A stretch of 19,609 nucleotides of DNA from Acidimicrobiia bacterium (lineage in GTDB: Bacteria; Actinomycetota; Acidimicrobiia; Acidimicrobiales; Aldehydirespiratoraceae), in contig JAJDZO010000408.1 in assembly GCA_022824605.1 (NCBI GenBank), positions 1 through 19,609 on the forward strand, given 5' to 3'. Position 1 is the stretch's first letter. Each line of letters begins with the position of its first letter. Shown one piece after another: positions 8,205 to 15,481 of the stretch. The translations under genes and the position numbers were made by a program. A model generated the notes under the pieces. It was not told the DNA's origin. It was given only the letters and a program-made list of their open reading frames with translations, and did not search any database.

Positions 8205-9440
8205 TCAGGGCGCCGTGCAGGCGAGGTCCAGGGCGGCGTGGAGCAGGACTTCGGCGCCCCGTCCGGCGGCGTCGGGCTCGATGGACTCGGCCTCGTTGTG
8301 CGACAGGCCGTCCGCACAGGGCACGAAGATCATCCCGGCAGGAGCTTTGAGGGCCACATGGCAGGCGTCGTGGCCCGCCCCGGAGCCGATGCGCTCGTGG
8401 GCGAAGTCGCAGCGCCGGGCGGCCGCCTCCACCGCGTCGACGCACCTCGGGTCGAACACGACCGGAGCGCAGTCGTTGATGACCTCGACCCGGTGCCCGC
8501 AGCCGTGAGCCGCGGCGGCGTCTGCCACCAGGCTGCGCAGCGCGGCGTCCAGGCTCTCCAGCACGGCGGCGTCGGGGTGGCGCATGTCGATGGTGAACGT
8601 GACGTGGGCCGGGACCGTGTTGGACGAAACCGGCTCCGATGAGAACATCGCCGGGGTCAGCCGCACCTGCGGGGCGTGGGCGGCGGCCATCTCGTAGATC
8701 CCGGTCAGCACTGCGGCCACCGGCCGGGCCGGATCCTGGCGGCGGTCCATCGGAGTGGTGCCCGCGTGGGCCGGGAACCCTTCGATGGTGATCCTGAACC
8801 AGCGGATCCCCTGCACGCCGGTGACCACCCCGATCGACGAGCCGCTGGCCTCCAGGATCGGGCCCTGCTCGATGTGCAGTTCCAGGTAGGCGCCCAGCGG
8901 CTTGCCGAACGCCGCGCTGCCGGACCAGCCGAGCCGGTCGAGCTCGTCGCCCACGGTGATGCCCGAACGGTCAGCAACGCCCCGGACTTCATCGAGGGGC
9001 AGCACTCCGGCCCACACCGCAGAGCCCATCATCGACACCGGGAAGCGCGACCCCTCCTCGTTGGTCCACACCGCCACCTCCACGGGGGCTCGGGTCTCAA
9101 GCGCGTGGTCGTTGAGCGCCTCGATCACCTCGAGCCCGCCCAGCACGCCGTACACGCCGTCGAAGCGCCCGCCGGTGGGCTGGGTGTCGAGATGGCTGCC
9201 CAGCACGACCGGCGGCGCGTCACCGTCGGTGCCCGGGCGGCGTGCGAACAGGTTGCCCACCCCGTCCAGCTCGATTGAGCAGCCCGCCTGCTCGGCCCAG
9301 CCGATGAACAGCTCCCGGCCCGCCCTGTCGTCATCTGAAAGCGCCTGCCGGTTCGATCCCCCAGCCGGGGTAGCCCCCACCTCGGCCATGTCCATAAGCC
9401 GCGACCAGAGCCGCTCAGGATTCGTGTGCACATGGTCCAT
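8205..9440 (-). CDS. M20-family N-carbamoyl-L-amino acid hydrolase / allantoate amidohydrolase
   Basis: With this start the protein has 411 residues, the usual size of the hydantoinase/carbamoylase branch of M20 metallohydrolases. These cleave N-carbamoyl groups from amino acids, beta-ureidopropionate or allantoate. Dinuclear metal ligands are visible: GSHLDTQPTGGRFDG (His83, Asp94), TNEEGSRF (Glu128/129), HIEQGP (His189) and SHNEAE (His381). The inserted dimerisation domain carries GFPAHAGTTPMDRRQDP. The frame is open to a TTG at 9503, but ATG 9440 is preferred because GGAG lies five bases upstream and family homology begins at NPERLWSRL. It is divergent from the methyltransferase-amidohydrolase pair. 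The specific substrate is unresolved. Confidence 0.9.
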   Translation of the reverse strand: MDHVHTNPERLWSRLMDMAEVGATPAGGSNRQALSDDDRAGRELFIGWAEQAGCSIELDGVGNLFARRPGTDGDAPPVVLGSHLDTQPTGGRFDGVYGVLGGLEVIEALNDHALETRAPVEVAVWTNEEGSRFPVSMMGSAVWAGVLPLDEVRGVADRSGITVGDELDRLGWSGSAAFGKPLGAYLELHIEQGPILEASGSSIGVVTGVQGIRWFRITIEGFPAHAGTTPMDRRQDPARPVAAVLTGIYEMAAAHAPQVRLTPAMFSSEPVSSNTVPAHVTFTIDMRHPDAAVLESLDAALRSLVADAAAAHGCGHRVEVINDCAPVVFDPRCVDAVEAAARRCDFAHERIGSGAGHDACHVALKAPAGMIFVPCADGLSHNEAESIEPDAAGRGAEVLLHAALDLACTAP

Positions 9441-9556
9441 TTCCGCTCCGATCATTTCGTGGGTTGGACTGGCGTCGTTCAAACCTACAAACATGAACAC
9501 CAATGTCAGGCGAGCCGAGGGATGCTCCCTATCCGGAGCTGAAGAAGACCCACACG

Positions 9557-10594
9557 ATGGCCCATGTGGGACGGCCGTTCACGGACTACAAGCCACCCGC
9601 GGCCGCCCCGGTATGGGCGGTGATCGAGGGGCTCGGCCGCTACCACGTGCTGCTGGCCGCCTTGGAGCTCGGCGTGTTCGAGGCCTTGGACGAGGCACCC
9701 GACGCCGGGACGACCGCGGGCGAGCTGGCCGGGCGGCTCGGCCTTCCGGGGCTGCACATGGAGTCGTTGCTGGACTCGGTGGTGGCCCTCGGACTGCTCG
9801 ACCGGGTGGTCGACGGCTTCAGGCTCAACGACGCCGCCCGCCGCTACCTGCTCGTCGACGGCGCGGCCTCGATGGCCGGGCTGATCCCGGTGGCTCCCGG
9901 CCCCCATGAGAACTGGACCCGCCTGGCCGACACGGTTCGCTCGGGCCGGCCCGCCACCCCCATCGACGACGACCCGGCCGCCTTCTACGTGCCCCTGGTG
10001 GAGGGGACGTTCACCACCATGTGGCGCTGCGCCAGCCGCGCCGACTTCAAGATGCGCTACAGCGCCCTGGCGGAGCCCCGGATCCTCGACCTCGGCGCGG
10101 GCGGGGCGCCCTGGTCGATCGCCATGCTGCAGGCCTGCTCCGGCGGGCGGGCCACCGTCAACGACCTCGACGGGGTGATCGATGTGGCCCGGCGCAAGAC
10201 GGCCGAGCACGACGTGGCCGACCGCTGCGAGTTCCGGTCCGGCGACTTCCACACGGTCGCGCTGGAAGACGGCGCCTACGACATCGTCGTGCTGGGCCAC
10301 GTCTGCCGCACCGAAGGGCCGGATGGCGCCCGACGCCTCGTGGAGCGTGCCTACGCGGCCCTGCGCCCCGAGGGTCGGGTGGTGCTGGCCGACTATTTCG
10401 TCGGCCCCAACCACAAGACCAACCCGCATGCGGTGCTCATGGGCATGACCATGATGGCCAGCACAGTCAACGGCTTCGGCGTAACAACCACCGAGGCCTC
10501 CGCCTGGCTGCGCGACGCCGGCTTCGAGGCGCTGCGGCTGATCGAGCCCATCGGCTTCCAATTCGCATACGTGGCCTCCAAGCCCCGAGACTGA
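9557..10594 (+). CDS. SAM-dependent methyltransferase (methyltransferase_2 type, winged-helix N domain)
   Basis: The 345-residue product has an N-terminal winged-helix/dimerisation region (YHVLLAALELGVFEAL, TTAGELAGRLGL, LLDSVVALGLLDRV) typical of small-molecule O- or N-methyltransferases. A Rossmann SAM-binding domain follows. Motif I is ILDLGAGG from residue 176, the acidic loop is VNDLDGVIDVARRK, and the post-II region is FRSGDF and YDIVVLGHVC. The frame is also open from ATG 9503, 18 codons upstream, but neither start has a good ribosome site; 9557 fits the domain boundary better. The amidohydrolase starts 32 bases downstream, so the two are probably co-transcribed. The methyl acceptor is unknown. 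Confidence 0.85.
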   Translation: MAHVGRPFTDYKPPAAAPVWAVIEGLGRYHVLLAALELGVFEALDEAPDAGTTAGELAGRLGLPGLHMESLLDSVVALGLLDRVVDGFRLNDAARRYLLVDGAASMAGLIPVAPGPHENWTRLADTVRSGRPATPIDDDPAAFYVPLVEGTFTTMWRCASRADFKMRYSALAEPRILDLGAGGAPWSIAMLQACSGGRATVNDLDGVIDVARRKTAEHDVADRCEFRSGDFHTVALEDGAYDIVVLGHVCRTEGPDGARRLVERAYAALRPEGRVVLADYFVGPNHKTNPHAVLMGMTMMASTVNGFGVTTTEASAWLRDAGFEALRLIEPIGFQFAYVASKPRD

Positions 10595-10626
10595 ACATCG
10601 ACCACCGCCGTCGCCAGGAGACACAA

Positions 10627-12021
10627 ATGAGCGAACGAGAGCGCATCGACACTCTGGTCAAGGGCTGGTACGTGGTGACCATGAACCCGTCCCGCGACAT
10701 CATCCGCCACGGCGCGGTGGCGATCCGGGGTAACGAGATCGTGGCCGTCGGCAAGGCTTCGGACCTGCAGGCGCGCTACGAGGCGGCCGAAACCGTGGGC
10801 GGCGACCGCTTCGTGGTCACTCCCGGCCTGATCAACACCCACATCCACATCACGGGTGAACCGCTCACCCGGGGCTACGTTCCCGACGACACGCCATTCG
10901 AGGAGAACGTGTTCATGTGGCTGTGCCCGCTGTACTCGGTGTACACGCCCGAAGAGGAGCGCCTGTCGGCCCAGCTGGCTGCGGTGGAGATGCTCAAGTC
11001 GGGCACCACCGCCTTCCTTGAGGCGGGAACCATCCGCTTCACCGACGAGGTGATGGACGGGCTCGTCGAAGCCGGCATCCGGGGCCGCATCGGCAAGTGG
11101 GTGTGGGACCTGCCCCCCGAGCCCGACGTCTACCGCCAGAGCACCGACACCGCCATCGCCAACATCAACGACACCATCGACATGCACCGGGGCACCGCCG
11201 GCGGGCGACTGGAGGCGTGGTCGATGGTGGTGGGCCACACCACATGCTCGGATCCGCTGTGGCGGGCCGCCCGTGAGGCGGCGGACCATCACGGTGTGGG
11301 CCTCAACTTCCACATGAGTCCGGCCAACCTCGACCCCGACGGGTTCATCGCCGAATTCGGCCAGCGCCCCATGATCCATCTCGGTGAGCTGGGCGTGCTC
11401 GGCGCCGACACCTCCATGACCCACTGCGTGCGCGTCGACGACAGCGAACTCGACGTGATGGCGGCATCGGGATGCTCGGTCGAGCACTGCCCGACTACGG
11501 CGCTCAAGGTCAGCTACGGCGTCACCCAGGTCGGCAAGATTCCCGAGATGGTGATGCGGGGCATCAACGTGAGCATCGGCATAGACGGCAACAACGCCTC
11601 CAACTACGCCGACATGCACCGGGCCACCTACCTGGTGGCCGGGCTGTTCAAGGACGCCCGCATGGACCCGCAGATGTTCCCGGCCGAGAAGGCCTACGAG
11701 ATGGCCACCCTCGGCGGGGCCCGCACCATGCTCATGCAAGACGAGATCGGCTCGCTCGAGGCGGGCAAGAAGGCCGACGTGGTGCTGCACGACACCGACC
11801 GGCCCGAATGGCGGCCCCTGCTCAACGTGATGAACCAACTCGTGTGGTCCGCCGACGGGCGGGGCGTTCACACCGTGTTCGTGGACGGCGCCAAGGTCGT
11901 GGACGCGGGCCGCATGACCACCATCGACGAGGACACCTTCTACGCCCGCTGTCAGGTCGCCGGTGAGGCCATCACCGCCCGCTCCGGCCTCCCCGACAAG
12001 GCCAAGTTCCCCATGCTCTAG
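10627..12021 (+). CDS. Amidohydrolase, ATZ/TRZ (cytosine deaminase-like) group
   Basis: This 464-residue metal-dependent hydrolase has a beta-sandwich N terminus (VKGWYVVTMNPSRDIIRHGA) and a TIM barrel with His72-x-His74 in NTHIHITGE, His229 in NFHMSP, His266 in MTHC and Asp320 in GIDGNN. The C-terminal sandwich contains GSLEAGKKADVVL. Relatives deaminate or dechlorinate triazines, purines and pyrimidines. The Glu usually found three residues after the third His (H-x-x-E) is replaced by Pro232, so a canonical deaminase mechanism is doubtful. AGGAG six bases before ATG 10627 fixes the start, although the frame is open further upstream through the methyltransferase gene. Its partners in the window (methyltransferase, carbamoylase) suggest N-heterocycle or ureide turnover. 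Confidence 0.88.
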   Translation: MSERERIDTLVKGWYVVTMNPSRDIIRHGAVAIRGNEIVAVGKASDLQARYEAAETVGGDRFVVTPGLINTHIHITGEPLTRGYVPDDTPFEENVFMWLCPLYSVYTPEEERLSAQLAAVEMLKSGTTAFLEAGTIRFTDEVMDGLVEAGIRGRIGKWVWDLPPEPDVYRQSTDTAIANINDTIDMHRGTAGGRLEAWSMVVGHTTCSDPLWRAAREAADHHGVGLNFHMSPANLDPDGFIAEFGQRPMIHLGELGVLGADTSMTHCVRVDDSELDVMAASGCSVEHCPTTALKVSYGVTQVGKIPEMVMRGINVSIGIDGNNASNYADMHRATYLVAGLFKDARMDPQMFPAEKAYEMATLGGARTMLMQDEIGSLEAGKKADVVLHDTDRPEWRPLLNVMNQLVWSADGRGVHTVFVDGAKVVDAGRMTTIDEDTFYARCQVAGEAITARSGLPDKAKFPML

Positions 12022-12092
12022 CTCACCGCATGGGCCTATCACGCCCCATCGGATGGAAGCGACGTGAATGAGTTCGCCTGCATCTCTACCGA

Positions 12093-12107
12093 CGCCGCTC
12101 CACGGCG
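12093..12107. terminator. Small hairpin in the convergent gap
   Basis: CGCCG and CGGCG form a five-pair stem around CTCCA, a few bases beyond the stop of the DUF499 gene and about 70 bases after the amidohydrolase stop. There is no T-run, so it is only a weak candidate for transcription termination between the convergent catabolic and defence operons. Confidence 0.25.
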
Positions 12108-12111
12108 GTCG

Positions 12112-15100
12112 TCAGTTCTCGAAGTCGCTGGCGTTGAATCTCAGCGTGACGGAGTTCTCGGCGATGTCGGACTGGGTCGCTTCATCGAAACCGGCCTCGG
12201 CGGTGGCTTCGATCTCGATCGTGACCTTGATCTCGGCTCCCTCGGTCCGGTCGAGCCGCTGCACGACTCCTTCTGCGATGTCGGCTGCGACAAGGGTCCA
12301 GCGGTCTGAGGCGAGCGTCACCCGACCGTAGTACCGGGTCGGTTCGGGCTGTCGCGGAGGAGCCTCGATCTCGACGACTGGGACGGGATCCTTCGGGACG
12401 CGCTCTGTGTCGCCGTCTTGCTCCATCGGCGGGGATTCGGGCTCTTCTTGGGCGAATTGGCGGGCAGCGGCGTCCGGGTGGACTACTAGCCCGCTGGGCG
12501 CCACCGAACTCAGCTGCTCCGCGGCTCGCAGGCCGACGTAGCGCTCGCCGTTGTGGCCGTCCGCGTAGGCGAAGCCCTCGGTGCTCCAGGCGGTGTCGGC
12601 CACGCCGCTCTTGATGGCGTCTTCGAGGACGCTTCGCCGCAGGAGCCTCGGCAGGTACAGGTATCGGGTGAAGTCCTCCCACAACTGCTTCACCGAGACG
12701 GAGAGCCTTTCGCCGTCGGGTCCGTCGCGCCACAGCGGTACACGGTCGAGGTCTAGGCGCAGGCGGGTTCCTGCGTACTGGCGGATGAGCGCCTCGTCCT
12801 GGTCGAGTTTGCGGGAGACGCGCTCGGCCAGCGACGCCGAAGAGGTGAGTCTCGCCCGCTCCCAGCGGATCTCTCCGGTGGGGTCCTCGGGTGGCCGCAT
12901 CGGGTGAAGGGCCCAGATGTAGGTCTCGCCGACTCGGGTCTTGACGGTGTCGTGGGCCTCGGTGACCTTGGCGCGGGTCTGGCGCTTCTGGAACTCGTCG
13001 AGGCCGAGAGAGCCAGCGTCTCGCTCGATCGAGTCCCAGGCCAGGCAGCTGCGCACGGCCTGGCGCAGGTCCCGCAGGCGCGCCGTGTCGGCGGCGAGGA
13101 ACACCAGCATATTGTTGAACTGGCGGGCGCCGCCGGAGCGCTCCAGCAGGATCCTCTCGGCGGCTCGGAGGGCCTCGCTGTGGTCGACCTTGGTGTCGTG
13201 GGGCGAGGTCGGGTCCAGCGCCACTAGGCGGACCTCGTCCTCGTCGGGCACGTCGGCAGGGCTGCGGGGGCAAGCGTGGGCGCCCGCGAAGTGACCTCTG
13301 TCCTGACGCAGAGCGTCGTCGATCAGCCCGCGGATCACTTCGTCGGCGTCGGCGTCGCTGAAGTGGTTCTCGGCCCGGTCGCGCGCCATGCGGTTGACGG
13401 TCGGCTGGAGCGCGTACCAGTAGCGCGTGCCGTCGCGGTACAGGTACATCGCCTGGTCCGACAGCCTGCGCAGGGCGTCGCCGTAGACGGCGGGCCGCTC
13501 GGTGCCGGGTTGCAGGCAGCCGAGCTTGATGGATCGGTCGTCGAGACCGCGGTTGGCGACCTGCTGCGACGGCGCGGTGCCGAAATAGACGGTGCGGGCT
13601 ACCTTGCGGGCCGCCCGGAACCGGCCGAGGCTCGGATGCTCACGGTCGAGCCGCAGCGGCAGGGCGCCGGAGCCGTCCACGTCAGTCTCGACGACCGTTC
13701 GCCAGTCCGGGTCGAGGTGGCCCATCAGCTCCTCGGCCACATCGATGTCGTCGATGGGAATGGTTGAGGGCATGATCAGCAGGTTGGGGTCGTCGCCGAT
13801 CCACAGCGCATGCACGACCTCGGCCATGATCCGCAGCACCCCGCGTGTGCGCTGGAAGCGCTCCAGCGTGGACCATTCTCCGAAGAGCCGGTCGAACAGC
13901 TCGGGATGGATCGGGTAGGTGGCCTTCATGCGCCGCTGGTAGTCGCCCTCGCGGCACTCGGGCGGGAACTCGCCTGCGTGGGACTGGTACATCTTGGAGA
14001 ACGCCCGCACCACCGCGTCGCGCTCTCGGCGTCCGTCGGACGACAGATCCTTGAAGACGCGGCGCTGCACGATCTCGAAGCTCTCCTCGGCGGTGGCGGT
14101 GCGCCAGTTGGCCCGAGTGCGGGCGAACAGGTTCTCGAGTCGCGTCAGCGCGGCCTGTCCACCCTCGCCTCCGACCTCGATTTGCGACGATGGGATTGTC
14201 GCTACCAGCAGAGCGCCGGGCGTGGCGGCCGCGGCTTCGGTCAAGGCCTGGGCGAAGCTGAAGTGAGCGTCGAATGTCCCGGCGGGCAGGTCGGCCTGGC
14301 CGTAGAGCTGCCGGGCGTAGCCCACCCACTCGTCGATCAGGATGAGGCACGGCGCGCAGGAGCGCAGGAGCGCGGTTAGCGATTCCCCCGGGTTGGTGCC
14401 TCGCCGGTCGGCCTCGGACACCAGCGCGTAGGCTTGGGCGCCGCCGAGTTGGTGGGCCAGTTCGCCCCACATGGTGCGGACGACCGTGCCATCGTCCTTG
14501 GTGTTGGTGTCGCCCGGCCCGAGTTGATGCCCGACCAGCACCGCTCGGCGCACCAGCTCCGTTGGCAGCCCCAAGTCGTGGGCAGCCAGGAGGTCCTCCA
14601 CGCCCTTGAGTTGCGGGGCCGGGGTGCCGCCCGCCAGGTGGTAGAGGGCGATCAGGGAGTGGGTCTTGCCGCCGCCGAAGTTGGTCTGAAGCTGCACTAC
14701 GGGATCGCCGCCTTCGCCGCTGAAGCATCGAACGGCGCCGACGATCAGGCTGGCAAGCCCCTCGGTGATGTATGTCCGTCGGTAGAACTCGACTGGGTCG
14801 CCGTACTCGGACGCGGCCTCCCCCCGCCAGACCTTGTGCAGGTCGGCCGCGAACTCGACCAGCCGGAACTGGCCGGTGGACACGTCGTCGTGGGGCTCGA
14901 TCACGCTCCGCCAGCCGGGGATCCCCGCCGACGGCGTACCTGCGTTCTGGGTGTTAGCGGCCCGCCGGCTGGCGGAGCGGGCCTGTTCGTCGAACTTGAG
15001 CCTCAGCAGTTCCCCGTGGAGCCGGTCCACCTGGTTGGCCTGTGCCCCCGCGCCCGCTGACTCCAACAGGCGCTTGGCCGTGTCCAGGCCCCGAAGGGCG

Positions 15101-15417
15101 TCGTCGGTGGAGAAGCTGTCGTTGTGGGCCCACGAGTTGCGCACCGTCTGCAACTCCGAGACGTAGCTGCGGTCGTTACGGGAGAGCTTCTTGGAGAAGG
15201 TCGTGTTCCATTCCTCCCACATGACCTTCAGGAGGAACTGTGCGTCCGTGGGGTTGACCGGTCGGGGCCGGCCCGGGCCCCGGGTGTTGGCCCGCTGCAC
15301 GCCAGTCGTCCAGTCGTTGCCGAACTGTGCGCGGCATTCGCGGGCCACGAACGGCGCCAGACCCTCACCCAGCAACGCCACCGCCTTGCCGACCCGCTCA
15401 TAGTTGGAGAGTGCCAC
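12112..15417 (-). CDS. DUF499/COG1483 ATPase with N-terminal Swt1-type HEPN domain (defence-associated)
   Basis: The 1101-residue product is a large P-loop ATPase of the DUF499 family, which recurs in phage-defence loci next to DUF1156 methyltransferases. Residues about 1-120 look like a Swt1-type HEPN domain: ALSNYERVGKAVALLGEGL, then TVRNSWAHND with Arg93-Asn94 and His98, the R-x4-H pattern of HEPN ribonucleases. The ATPase has TNFGGGKTH (Lys251) and Walker B LILIDEW (Asp362-Glu363). The C terminus is beta-rich and ends VTLRFNASDFEN. The frame is open back to 15630 through the methyltransferase 3' end. GTG 15417, preceded by AGGGG, is chosen because homology starts there. It lies 64 bases after the methyltransferase stop and is the last gene of the operon. 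The biochemical role is inferred. Confidence 0.88.
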   Translation of the reverse strand: MALSNYERVGKAVALLGEGLAPFVARECRAQFGNDWTTGVQRANTRGPGRPRPVNPTDAQFLLKVMWEEWNTTFSKKLSRNDRSYVSELQTVRNSWAHNDSFSTDDALRGLDTAKRLLESAGAGAQANQVDRLHGELLRLKFDEQARSASRRAANTQNAGTPSAGIPGWRSVIEPHDDVSTGQFRLVEFAADLHKVWRGEAASEYGDPVEFYRRTYITEGLASLIVGAVRCFSGEGGDPVVQLQTNFGGGKTHSLIALYHLAGGTPAPQLKGVEDLLAAHDLGLPTELVRRAVLVGHQLGPGDTNTKDDGTVVRTMWGELAHQLGGAQAYALVSEADRRGTNPGESLTALLRSCAPCLILIDEWVGYARQLYGQADLPAGTFDAHFSFAQALTEAAAATPGALLVATIPSSQIEVGGEGGQAALTRLENLFARTRANWRTATAEESFEIVQRRVFKDLSSDGRRERDAVVRAFSKMYQSHAGEFPPECREGDYQRRMKATYPIHPELFDRLFGEWSTLERFQRTRGVLRIMAEVVHALWIGDDPNLLIMPSTIPIDDIDVAEELMGHLDPDWRTVVETDVDGSGALPLRLDREHPSLGRFRAARKVARTVYFGTAPSQQVANRGLDDRSIKLGCLQPGTERPAVYGDALRRLSDQAMYLYRDGTRYWYALQPTVNRMARDRAENHFSDADADEVIRGLIDDALRQDRGHFAGAHACPRSPADVPDEDEVRLVALDPTSPHDTKVDHSEALRAAERILLERSGGARQFNNMLVFLAADTARLRDLRQAVRSCLAWDSIERDAGSLGLDEFQKRQTRAKVTEAHDTVKTRVGETYIWALHPMRPPEDPTGEIRWERARLTSSASLAERVSRKLDQDEALIRQYAGTRLRLDLDRVPLWRDGPDGERLSVSVKQLWEDFTRYLYLPRLLRRSVLEDAIKSGVADTAWSTEGFAYADGHNGERYVGLRAAEQLSSVAPSGLVVHPDAAARQFAQEEPESPPMEQDGDTERVPKDPVPVVEIEAPPRQPEPTRYYGRVTLASDRWTLVAADIAEGVVQRLDRTEGAEIKVTIEIEATAEAGFDEATQSDIAENSVTLRFNASDFEN

Positions 15418-15481
15418 GGCCCCTACTTCTATCCCACGCGTGCGACAGTTGCCCCCGTCCGTTCCCCACAGTCCGTCGCGA

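Noticed and set aside
10021..10626. Upstream extension of the amidohydrolase frame
   Set aside because: It lies inside the methyltransferase coding region out of frame, and ATG 10627 has its own AGGAG site and matches the family N terminus.
10393..12042. Minus-strand open frame of 549 codons opposite the amidohydrolase
   Set aside because: It lacks any recognisable motif, and the plus strand carries complete metal-ligand motifs with a good ribosome site.
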